From the NCBI RefSeq assembly GCF_022701255.1, contig NZ_CP031705.1:4216001-4280000 (forward strand): 64,000 nucleotides of DNA, read 5' to 3'. Of this stretch, positions 39,225 to 47,411 are shown piece by piece. The translations under genes and the position numbers were made by a program. The notes below the pieces were generated by a model. That model saw only the letters and a list, made by a program, of their open reading frames with translations, was not told the DNA's origin and did not search any database. The stretch is from Microcoleus vaginatus HSN003. GTDB taxonomy: Bacteria; Cyanobacteriota; Cyanobacteriia; Cyanobacteriales; Microcoleaceae. Position 1 is the first letter of the stretch. Each line of letters begins with the position of its first letter.

Positions 39225-40973
39225 ATGAGTAGCAACGCCCCGATCAAAACAATTTTAATTCTGGCAGCCAATCCCACCAATATGCAAGCCTTGCGATTGC
39301 CGGAAGAAGTACGGGAAATTGAGGAAGGATTGCGGCGGGCAAATAAGGGCGAACAGTATAAATTAGAACAAAAGTGGGCGGTGCGTTCCCGTGACTTTTA
39401 TCGAGCGATTTTAGATTATCAACCCCAAATAGTTCACTTTTGCGGGCATGGTGCGGGAGAAGAGGGAATTGTTCTACAAGATGAGACTGGAAAAAAGGCG
39501 GTGGTGCGAACAGATGTCCTCGCCAGTTATTTTGAATTGTTTGCCCAGAAAGGTGTAAATTGTGTAGTTCTGAATGCTTGTTATTCGGAAGTACAGGCGG
39601 AAGCAATTAGCCAATACGTTAATTATGTCGTTGGTATGAATAAGGCTGTGGGAGATCGAGCAGCAGTTGCCTTTGCGGTAGCGTTTTATGATGGCATTGC
39701 TGCCGGGTATGAAGTGGAAGAAGCCTACAAGTTAGGTTGTTCGCAGATGATGAGTTTCCGAGAGCATGAAACTCCTGTTTTTCATAAAAAAAAGTTAATA
39801 GATACTCATATTGATAATATTTTAACTCCTTTAGAAAATGTTATTCCGCCTAATCCTTATCAAGGATTGTCTGCATTTGGAGAAGAAGATGCAGACTTCT
39901 TTTTTGGACAAGAAAAATTTGTGAGTAATTTAGTGGAAATAACGCACAAACAACCATTAGTAGCGGTGGTTGGGCCAAGTGGCAGTGGTAAGTCTTCAGT
40001 GGTATTTGCGGGATTAATTCCCAAATTGAAAAAAGAGGGAAACTGGTTAATTGCATCTTTCCGTCCGGCGGGGAAAGAACCGTTTTTGCCTTTAGCTTCT
40101 GCATTGGTACGGCAATTAGAACCAGAAGCCGGTGAAACTCAACAATTACGGGAAGCGGTGGGATTAGCAGATGATATGCAGCAAGGTAGAATCACCGTGC
40201 AGCAGGTAGTATCTCGCATTTTAGAGCGTAATCCTGATAAACGGTTGTTGTTAGTTGCTGACCAATTTGAGGAATTGTATACCCTTTGTCAGGTCAAGAA
40301 AGAACAGGAACGTTTTGCTGATGCGTTGCTAACGGCGATAGCTCAAGAAAATATTACCTTAGTTTCGACTTTACGGGCTGACTTTTACGGTTATGTGCTT
40401 TCCTATCGTCCGTTTCGGGATGCGTTGCAGGAATTTACACCGCAATTACTCAGTTCAATGAAGCGGGAAGAATTACAGGCAGCTATTGAATTACCTGCTC
40501 AAAAATTAGAAGTACAGTTAGAATCACAATTAACCCAACGCATTCTTGATGATGTGGGGCAAGAACCGGGGAATTTACCCTTATTAGAATTTGCCTTAAC
40601 TCGGTTGTGGGAAAAGCAAATCAACCGAGAATTAACTCACCAAGCTTATAAAGAAATTGGCGGGGTTAAAAAAGCCATTGCCAATCATGCAGAACAGGTT
40701 TATCAACAACTGAACGAAACACAGAAAAAGCAGGCACAGCGAATATTTGTGCAATTAGTACGTCCGGGGGAAGGAACGGAGGATACCAGGCGCGTTGCTA
40801 CTCGTGCGGAAGTGGGGGAAGATAACTGGAATTTGGTGAGTTATTTAGCTGGATATCAAGCGCGTTTGGTGGTAACGGGACGACAAGAACAGGAAGATAC
40901 AGTAGAAGTAGTGCATGAAGCACTGATTCGAGAATGGGAAACGCTGCGCGAATGGATTAATGCGAACCGTTAG
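39225..40973 (+). CDS. CHAT-like protease + STAND NTPase (5' part, ends at amber codon)
   Basis: The N-terminal 582 residues of a larger protein. Residues 1-190 are a CHAT/caspase-like protease (HFCGHG with His75; VVLNACYSE with Cys119). Residues about 210-480 are a STAND/NACHT-type NTPase opening with NPYQGLSAFGEEDADFFFGQ, with Walker A VVGPSGSGKSS (249-259) and Walker B LLLVADQFEELYT. A helical domain follows (EALIREWETLREWINANR). Here TAG at 40971-40973 replaces what should be CAG. The same frame runs on as FRTWQERLKVRLREW into the WD40 half, so this is one gene with a nonsense codon. It likely acts as a regulated cell-death or defence NTPase upstream of the caspase gene at 43402. Confidence 0.82.
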   Translation: MSSNAPIKTILILAANPTNMQALRLPEEVREIEEGLRRANKGEQYKLEQKWAVRSRDFYRAILDYQPQIVHFCGHGAGEEGIVLQDETGKKAVVRTDVLASYFELFAQKGVNCVVLNACYSEVQAEAISQYVNYVVGMNKAVGDRAAVAFAVAFYDGIAAGYEVEEAYKLGCSQMMSFREHETPVFHKKKLIDTHIDNILTPLENVIPPNPYQGLSAFGEEDADFFFGQEKFVSNLVEITHKQPLVAVVGPSGSGKSSVVFAGLIPKLKKEGNWLIASFRPAGKEPFLPLASALVRQLEPEAGETQQLREAVGLADDMQQGRITVQQVVSRILERNPDKRLLLVADQFEELYTLCQVKKEQERFADALLTAIAQENITLVSTLRADFYGYVLSYRPFRDALQEFTPQLLSSMKREELQAAIELPAQKLEVQLESQLTQRILDDVGQEPGNLPLLEFALTRLWEKQINRELTHQAYKEIGGVKKAIANHAEQVYQQLNETQKKQAQRIFVQLVRPGEGTEDTRRVATRAEVGEDNWNLVSYLAGYQARLVVTGRQEQEDTVEVVHEALIREWETLREWINANR

Positions 40974-43283
40974 TTTCGGACTTGGCAAGAACGGTTGAAG
41001 GTGAGATTACGGGAGTGGAAAAATAACAACCATGACTCTGGGGCGTTGTTGCGCGGTGTGCCGTTAAATTTGGCAGAAGATTGGTTGCGTAAACGCGCCG
41101 ATGAAATGACCCAGGAGGAGCGAGATTTTATTCAGGTTAGCGTTCAGAAACAAAAACGTAGGTGGCAATTTATTACTTTTGGTGTGTCTGGTGCTTTTAT
41201 CGTTGTTTCGGGTTTTGGTATTTTTGCAACTTGGCAGTGGTGGCAAGCAGAAATATCTCGCAGCGAGGCTATCAGTCGTTCTTCAATGGCACTTTTTAGC
41301 CAAGGGCAAACATTCGATGCGCTGATGGAAGGTTTACGGGCAGCACAGGTAAAGGGTAGACCGCCAATGTGGGTGGAGGCAACTTTGCGACAAGCGGTTT
41401 ACGGAGTCAGAGAACGCCGTTTGGAAGGGCATAGCAGTGTGGTCATGAGTGTCGCCTTTAGCCCAGATGGTAAAACCTTAGCTTCTGCCAGCAGTGACAA
41501 CATGATCAAACTGTGGAATCTGCAAAGCCAAAAACCGATTGCCACCCTGGCCGGCCATAGCGATTCGGTCAATAGTGTCGCCTTTAGCCCAGATGGCAAA
41601 ACCTTGGCGACCGCAAGCGATGACAAGACCATCAAACTGTGGAATCTGCAAAGCCAAAAACCGATTGCCACCCTGGCCGGCCATAGCAATGTGGTCAATA
41701 GTGTCGCCTTTAGCCCAGATGGCAAAACCTTGGCGACCGCAAGCGCTGACAAGACCATCAAACTGTGGAATCTGCAAAGCCAAAAACCGATTGCCACCCT
41801 GGCCGGCCATAGCAATGTGGTCAATAGTGTCGCCTTTAGCCCAGATGGCAAAACCTTGGCGACCGCAAGCGCTGACAAGACCATCAAACTGTGGAATCTG
41901 CAAAGCCAAAAACCGATTGCCACCCTGGCCGGCCATAGCGATTCGGTCAATAGTGTCGCCTTTAGCCCAGATGGCAAAACCTTGGCAACTGCTAGCTGGG
42001 ACAACACCATCAAACTGTGGAATCTGCAAAGCCAAAAACCGATTGCCACCCTGGCCGGCCATAGCAGTCTGGTCATAAGTGTCGCCTTTAGCCCAGATGG
42101 CAAAACCTTGGCGACCGCAAGCGGTGACAACACCATCAAACTGTGGAATCTGCAAAGCCAAAAACCGATTGCCACCCTGGTCGGCCATAGCAGTGTGGTC
42201 AATAGTGTCGCCTTTAGCCCAGATGGCAAAACCTTGGCAACTGCTAGCTGGGACAACACCATCAAACTGTGGAATCTGCAAAGCCAAAAACCGATTGCCA
42301 CCCTGGCCGGCCATAGCAGTGGGGTCACAAGCGTCGCCTTTAGCCCAGATGGCAAAACCTTGGCGACCGCAAGCGCTGACAAGACGATCAAACTGTGGAA
42401 TCTGCAAAGCCAAAAACCGATTGCCACCCTGGCCGGCCATAGCGAAAAGATCTATAGTGTCGCCTTTAGCCCAGATGGCAAAACCTTGGCAACTGCTAGC
42501 TGGGACAACACCATCAAACTGTGGGATCTGCAAAGCCAAAAACCGATTGCCACCCTGGCCGGCCATAGCGAAAAGATCTATAGTGTCGCCTTTAGCCCAG
42601 ATGGCAAAACCTTGGCAACTGCTAGCTGGGACAACACCATCAAACTGTGGAATCTGCAAAGCCAAAAACCGATTGCCACCCTGGCCGGCCATAGCAATGT
42701 GGTCAATAGTGTCGCCTTTAGCCCAGATGGCAAAACCTTGGCGACCGCAAGCGCTGACAAGACGATCAAACTGTGGAATCTGCAAAGCCAAAAACCGATT
42801 GCCACCCTGGCCGGCCATCTCATTAGGGTCAATAGTGTCGCCTTTAGCCCAGATGGCAAAACCTTGGCAACTGCTAGCTGGGACAACACCATCAAACTGT
42901 GGAATCTGCAAAGCCAAAAACCGATTGCCACCCTGGCCGGCCATAGCAGTCTGGTCATGAGTGTCGCCTTTAGCCCAGATGGCAAAACCTTGGCGACCGC
43001 AAGCGCTGACAAGACCATCAAACTGTGGAATCTGCAAAGCCAAAAACCGATTGCCACCCTGGCCGGCCATAGCAGTCTGGTCATGAGTGTCGCCTTTAGC
43101 CCAGATGGCAAAACCTTGGCGACCGCAAGCGCTGACAAGACGATCAAACTATGGAATTTCGAGTTTGATGATTTACTTAAGCGTGGCTGTGACTGGGTGC
43201 GTAGCTACGACTATTTACAAAGCAGCCCCAATGTCAGTGACAGCGACAGGCACCTGTGTGATGGTGTTCCTATAAATCAATAG
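40974..43283 (+). pseudogene. TM segment and 14-repeat WD40 domain (3' part of the same gene)
   Basis: This continues the frame of the preceding gene after its in-frame TAG. It holds the linker (ERLKVRLREWKNNNHDSGAL...LRKRADEMTQEERDFI), one membrane helix (FITFGVSGAFIVVSGFGIFA), a short helical segment, and 14 WD40 repeats of exactly 42 residues (two seven-blade propellers), closed by FDDLLKRGCDWVRSYDY. The first possible start after the stop is TTG at 40995, without a ribosome site, so independent translation is doubtful. If read through, the full protein would have about 1352 residues. In family members the propellers are thought to sense the trigger and hold the NTPase inactive. Confidence 0.8.
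41421..43184 (+). repeat. Fourteen near-identical 126-bp WD40 repeats
   Basis: Each unit encodes LAGHSxxVxSVAFSPDGKTLA, then TASxDxTIKLWNLQSQKPIAT. Differences concentrate at two places: residues 5-9 (DSVN, NVVN, SLVI, SGVT, EKIY, LIRVN) and the blade-tip codons AS-[A/D/G/W]-D-[K/N]-T. At the second place only two DNA cassettes alternate: GCGACCGCAAGC with A/D/G-DKT or GDNT, and GCAACTGCTAGCTGGGACAAC (WDNT). The rest is almost base-identical, which points to recent duplication and gene conversion. Confidence 0.95.
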
Positions 43284-43401
43284 GCTTTTGCCAGAAAGTT
43301 TGTTTAAAATAACAAGTTAATCTCAGAAACTGCATAAAAATACCCACCTCAACCATATATAAAAATAAAACTTTTCTCAAACCCCTTACCCAGCATCTAC
43401 C

Positions 43402-45522
43402 ATGACAAACCAAACCCCCAACTTCTACGCCCTCCTCATCGGTATCGACTTCTACTTCCCCCATGATTTGCCTGATGGACGCTACAAAAACTTGCGGGGA
43501 TGCGTTCAAGATATTAACCACGTCGAAACTTATTTAAAAGAAACCTTCAACCTCACCCCCGACCAAATTATTAAACTCACGGCAACTGCTTCTGAGAATC
43601 CCAACCAACCCAAAGAACCCCCCGAACTCTTACCCACTTATGAGAATATCGTCGCCAAATTCAAAGAACTAACCGCCAAAGCCCAACCGCAAGACCGCGT
43701 ATATATTCACTACTCCGGTCATGGCGGACGGGCGAATACAATTTTTGAGGATATCAAGGGTTTTGGTGCTTTAGATGAAGCCTTAGTTCCCACAGATATC
43801 GGTCAACCAAATTCCCACTATTTATGCGACATAGAATTTGCCAAACTCCTGGAAGAAATGGTGAAAAAAGAGTTAGTTGTAACTCTCGTACTCGATAGCT
43901 GTCATTCCGGTGGCGCCACGAGAGAAATCAGCGGAGATGACCGAGTTCGCGGTGGCGGTTTTATTGACACGACTCCCCGACCAACATATAGTTTAGTAGC
44001 ACCTGTTCAGGAATTAGCACAAAATTGGCAAACTTTAACAGCAAATAGCCGCAATATTACAGTTGTCAATGGTTTGTTACCCGAACCAAAAGGTTATACC
44101 TTAATAGCAGCTTGTAGAGATGATGAATTGGCGTATGAAAATGTGTTTGAAGGAACAGAAAGCAACGGCGCTTTGACTTATTTTTTATTAAAAGCTTTGC
44201 GGCAATATGGTACAGAAATTTCTGTAGAGAATCTGTTCAATCACATTTCTAATAAAGTTCACAATAAATTTGTACGACAAACCCCAATGTTGATGGGAGA
44301 GACCGATCGCACTTTTTTTGGCGGTCAGTCTGTTGGTGCTAGCCGTAAGGTGCCGGTAATGAAAGTAGATATCAAGAAAAACCGAGTGCAACTACAAATT
44401 GGGGAAGCAAGCGGTATTAAAGAAGGGGCAGAATTTGATATTTTCAAATTCAGAACGAGGGATTTTGAAGATAGTGACAACCGGATCGCAACGGCTAAAG
44501 TAGTAGAATTGGGAGCATCGGACTGTTGGGCAGAAGTAACGGCGCTATATGGTATCAGAACCATAAATTCTCAATTAACCGAAGGAATGGTTGAAATTGG
44601 TTCCCCTGCTGTCTATTTATCGCCAGGATTAAAACAAATTCGCAAAGTTCGCCTTCTCTTACCTGACCCATTACCACAATCTTCGGTTGTCAATGTGCCA
44701 TTACTTCCTACTATCCTTCTAACTAAAAAAGAGGAAGTTGAAGGTCATCGCTGGATAGAATTTTGTTCGGAAACAGAAACCGATGAGAATGTAGATTATT
44801 TTGTTTCCCTCAATTCAGAAGGGGAGTATTGGATTTTAGATGCGAATAAAGAACCAATCAAAAATATTGTTTCTCCAATAAAAATTGATGAACCTGAAGC
44901 CACAAAAAGGCTAATTAATCGCTTAATTCATGTTGCCAGATATGAGAGTATTTTGGAACTGGATAATAAGGGAGCAAACGCACCATTAAAGGGCAAACTT
45001 AAGGTTGAGTTAGTTAAATCAGTCAAAGGAGAACAAGTAGTTGTGAACGCTGATGGTAAGGTGCCGGTGTTAGAAGAAGGCGAACGGGTTGTCCTGCGAA
45101 TTCACAATGAATATGAATCTAATTGCACTTTAAATATTTCTGCTTTGATACTTCAGGCGGATTTGAGTATTGTCAAATTCTATCCCAAAGGTGCTAGTTA
45201 TGAAGTTGTAGACCGCGGAAAATCTAGAGAAACTCGCTTTGAGATCGAATTACCAGAAAATTATCAGGAAGGAGTAGATGTCATTAAAGTATTTGCAACG
45301 GTGGATGCAACGAATTTTCAATTGTTGGAATTGCCAGCGTTAGACCAATCTCGGAAAGGATTTGGGAATCAAGAACCTACTAATGCTTTGGAACAATTAT
45401 TGACGGCAGTTGTGGATGAAGATAACCCTCAGCGAAATATTAAGGGTGTTACTGATGCTAGTGAGGAATGGACGACGGAAAAAGTGGAAATGATGGTGAA
45501 AAAAGATAGCAGTTTGATTTAG
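43402..45522 (+). CDS. Caspase family (peptidase C14) protein
   Basis: A 706-residue bacterial metacaspase/orthocaspase-like protease. The N-terminal p20 domain (residues 1-300) shows FYALLIGIDFY, the catalytic His in YIHYSGHGGR (His107) and the catalytic Cys in TLVLDSCHSGG (Cys167), followed by GYTLIAACRDDELAYE and the p10-like GALTYFLLKAL. Residues about 330-500 are beta-rich, and 560-680 resemble a DUF4384-like domain (ERVVLRIHNEYESNCTLNISAL). It lies 118 nt after the CHAT-STAND-WD40 gene on the same strand and may be its effector or substrate. Such proteases are taken to cut at Arg/Lys and are linked to cell death; the link is inference here. Confidence 0.88.
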   Translation: MTNQTPNFYALLIGIDFYFPHDLPDGRYKNLRGCVQDINHVETYLKETFNLTPDQIIKLTATASENPNQPKEPPELLPTYENIVAKFKELTAKAQPQDRVYIHYSGHGGRANTIFEDIKGFGALDEALVPTDIGQPNSHYLCDIEFAKLLEEMVKKELVVTLVLDSCHSGGATREISGDDRVRGGGFIDTTPRPTYSLVAPVQELAQNWQTLTANSRNITVVNGLLPEPKGYTLIAACRDDELAYENVFEGTESNGALTYFLLKALRQYGTEISVENLFNHISNKVHNKFVRQTPMLMGETDRTFFGGQSVGASRKVPVMKVDIKKNRVQLQIGEASGIKEGAEFDIFKFRTRDFEDSDNRIATAKVVELGASDCWAEVTALYGIRTINSQLTEGMVEIGSPAVYLSPGLKQIRKVRLLLPDPLPQSSVVNVPLLPTILLTKKEEVEGHRWIEFCSETETDENVDYFVSLNSEGEYWILDANKEPIKNIVSPIKIDEPEATKRLINRLIHVARYESILELDNKGANAPLKGKLKVELVKSVKGEQVVVNADGKVPVLEEGERVVLRIHNEYESNCTLNISALILQADLSIVKFYPKGASYEVVDRGKSRETRFEIELPENYQEGVDVIKVFATVDATNFQLLELPALDQSRKGFGNQEPTNALEQLLTAVVDEDNPQRNIKGVTDASEEWTTEKVEMMVKKDSSLI

Positions 45523-45575
45523 AGATTTTTTTTAGGAATGGTTGTATTCTACTCAGAGATGAGGTAATCCCTATG

Positions 45576-45602
45576 CAGTTGACAGTTGACAGTTGACAGT
45601 TG
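45576..45602. repeat. Heptamer STRR array (CAGTTGA)4
   Basis: Three perfect CAGTTGA units and a fourth with one change lie between the caspase gene and ridA. It is related in sequence to the GTCAACA arrays at 2113 and 13089. Confidence 0.85.
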
Positions 45603-45753
45603 CATAATACCCGAATCAAACCGTTTATGAAACGCGGGGTCAGGACTCTATTCATCAGGTTATTTATGTCCTCAGCGATGTGGCCGTTATGGCGTAAACT
45701 GGGAATGGTCTTCTTAAGCAACTTCTCAACAAGAATCTCAAACAGTAACATCT

Positions 45754-46143
45754 ATGACGCGCAAAATTATTCGTACTGACAAAGCACCAGCACCCGTGGG
45801 CCCATACAATCAAGCGATCGCCGCTACGGGCACTATGCTGTTTGTAGCTGGTCAAATTGCGATCGACATTAGACTAAACGATATTGTCTACACCGACGAC
45901 GTGGCCAAACAAACCGAACAAGTCATGGCAAATCTCGAAGCGATTCTCACAGAAGCCGGCGCTACTTGGTTGGATGTGGTAAAAACTACCGTTTTCCTCA
46001 AAGATATGAATGATTTTGCCGCCGTAAATGCGGTTTATGCGAAATATTTTGATGCGGAAACTGCACCGGCGCGCGCTTGTGTGGAAGTTTCGCGTTTGCC
46101 GAAAGATGTGTTAGTAGAGATTGACTGTATTGCGGTTATTTAA
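45754..46143 (+). CDS. ridA: RidA family enamine/imine deaminase
   Basis: Hydrolyses reactive enamine and imine intermediates, such as 2-aminoacrylate made by threonine and serine dehydratases, and so protects PLP enzymes. The 129 residues match a full RidA (YjgF/YER057c) subunit: KAPAPVGPYNQAI, LFVAGQIAID, TTVFLKDMNDFAAVNAVYAKYF and the substrate-binding APARACVEVSRLPKD with the conserved Arg. It probably forms a trimer in the cytoplasm. It stands alone between the caspase gene and a decayed TnpB element. Confidence 0.95.
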   Translation: MTRKIIRTDKAPAPVGPYNQAIAATGTMLFVAGQIAIDIRLNDIVYTDDVAKQTEQVMANLEAILTEAGATWLDVVKTTVFLKDMNDFAAVNAVYAKYFDAETAPARACVEVSRLPKDVLVEIDCIAVI

Positions 46144-46204
46144 CATGAGTTAGAGTGCTGATCTGGCAGGACAATCGATCGACGTGCCAGGTATATAGAG
46201 TCTA

Positions 46205-46690
46205 ACCAAAAAAATAGGATTCAAGCTTCCCCCTTCTAGGGGGAGTTTCGGTTGGGAATCTCTCAGCGAGATTTTTGAATAAACAGCACCGCATTTATTC
46301 AGGTGTGCTAAACAATGGTTGTATGTTAAATCTAGCCTACGAGTACAAGCTCATTCCTACCGATACGCAACGCCAAACTTTCAACCTGTGCCTCAATATT
46401 TGCCACAAGGTCTACAACTTTGCATTGCCAGAACAAAAGATTGGGTTAATTCTCGTAAGTGTGATATTAACTCGTGCAGCATTAAACAGGAATACATTAT
46501 CCCTGCTGATGCACCCCGTCCAACCTTTGCCCGCCAATGCAAATCATTGATCGAGATGTTGCAGCCGCGCAAGTGGTGTTGCAGCGTGGATATACAGGGG
46601 TTGGGCAAATCGCAGTGAATTTGGGGGAGGGCAAGCTACATGAGTAGTCCCAATGAACCAAGAATCCCCGCTCATAAGAGAACGGGGAGT
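46205..46690 (+). mobile_element. Shrunken IS200/IS605-type TnpB element
   Basis: The left end carries a hairpin of TCCCCC/GGGGGA with a 5-nt loop (46228-46244), and the right end a hairpin TCCCCG/CGGGGA (46665-46688). Between them lies only the N-terminal and C-terminal coding portion of TnpB. Both ends look kept while about 750 nt of the middle are gone, so a transposase acting in trans could still move it. Exact borders are estimated. Confidence 0.6.
46323..46647 (+). pseudogene. tnpB: Internally deleted TnpB (IS605 OrfB)
   Basis: From ATG 46323 it reads MLNLAYEYKLIPTDTQRQTF and NLCLNICHKVYNFAL, the normal TnpB N-terminus. A one-base shift near 46428 moves to RTKDWVNSRKCDINSCSIKQ and PADAPRPTFARQCKSL. 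The sequence then jumps directly to IDRDVAAAQVVLQRGYTGVG and stops at 46645-46647, the TnpB C-terminus after its zinc finger. About 250 internal codons, with the first two RuvC acidic residues, are missing. It cannot make an active nuclease. Confidence 0.8.
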
Positions 46691-46718
46691 TGTCAATCAT
46701 CAAGCTGCAATAGTCTCA

Positions 46719-47402
46719 CTACTTCTTTAAATTAGCAGGAGGAGTTTCAGGTACAACCCAGTAATAGACTGTTCTCTCGCCCACTTTTACTACCTGCTCA
46801 GGTTTCCAGTCGCCCATATCGAATTCATGGGACACAATGCGCGTACCTGGTTTTAATTCACTGAGTAATTTGGGGCGCAGTTTTACGTTAAGTTCTGGCA
46901 GTAGGTAAAGCGTGACAACTGTTGCCTCACTGAAGTCTGTTTGGAATAAATCTGCCTGACGAAACTGGACACGATCAGTCACGCCAGCCTGTTTGGCGTT
47001 CTGGTTAGCTTCTCGAATGCGTTCTGGGTTGATGTCAATACCAATGCCCCGCGCGCCAACCTTTTTAGCGGCTGCAATCACAATCCGACCGTCGCCACTA
47101 CCCAGGTCGTAAACCACGTCATTGGATTGCACGTTTGCCAGCCGCAGCATTTCATCCACAACCGCTACAGGCGTTGGAACGTAAACGACATCGGGTTGAC
47201 GAGTGGGAGCTGGTGTTGTGGAGTTAGGAGTCGCTTGAGCCTGATCAGAAACAGAATTAGTTTCGGATGTGGCAGTGGGGCTGGGAGCCACTGCCTCCAA
47301 GTTACGTTGTTCGGTACAGCCGATCGCAGCAACACTGAGAATGCTAACGCCAACAAAGAGTGATTGCCTAATGGTTTTGAGTTGCATGATCATAATCTCC
47401 AA
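46719..47402 (-). CDS. SAM-dependent methyltransferase with lipoprotein-like signal
   Basis: A 227-residue class I methyltransferase. The SAM motif is VVYDLGSGDGRIVIAAA (near 94-110), followed by GIGIDINPERIREA and QFRQADLFQTDF. The N-terminus is unusual: a basic start, a hydrophobic stretch and SVAAIGC (Cys29), a lipobox-like end, followed by 45 disordered Ser/Thr/Pro residues. This suggests export and lipidation, a place where SAM is not expected. Three ATG codons (MEIMIMQ) are possible starts. It follows an APC permease gene by only 9 nt on the same strand, so the two form an operon. The substrate is unknown. Confidence 0.8.
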   Translation of the reverse strand: MEIMIMQLKTIRQSLFVGVSILSVAAIGCTEQRNLEAVAPSPTATSETNSVSDQAQATPNSTTPAPTRQPDVVYVPTPVAVVDEMLRLANVQSNDVVYDLGSGDGRIVIAAAKKVGARGIGIDINPERIREANQNAKQAGVTDRVQFRQADLFQTDFSEATVVTLYLLPELNVKLRPKLLSELKPGTRIVSHEFDMGDWKPEQVVKVGERTVYYWVVPETPPANLKK

Positions 47403-47411
47403 AAAAAATTG

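Noticed and set aside
41399..43147. Long antisense and alternate-frame reading frames of up to 530 codons over the WD40 region.
   Set aside because: They arise from the 126-bp repeat unit, which is open in several frames; the translations are repetitive and have no start signals.
41421..43184. A regular 126-bp repeat that could be mistaken for a CRISPR-like or satellite array.
   Set aside because: There are no unique spacers, and every unit translates to a WD40 blade in one frame.
40995..43283. An independent WD40 gene starting at TTG 40995.
   Set aside because: There is no ribosome site, and the frame and linker sequence continue directly from the upstream CHAT-STAND gene through one TAG codon.
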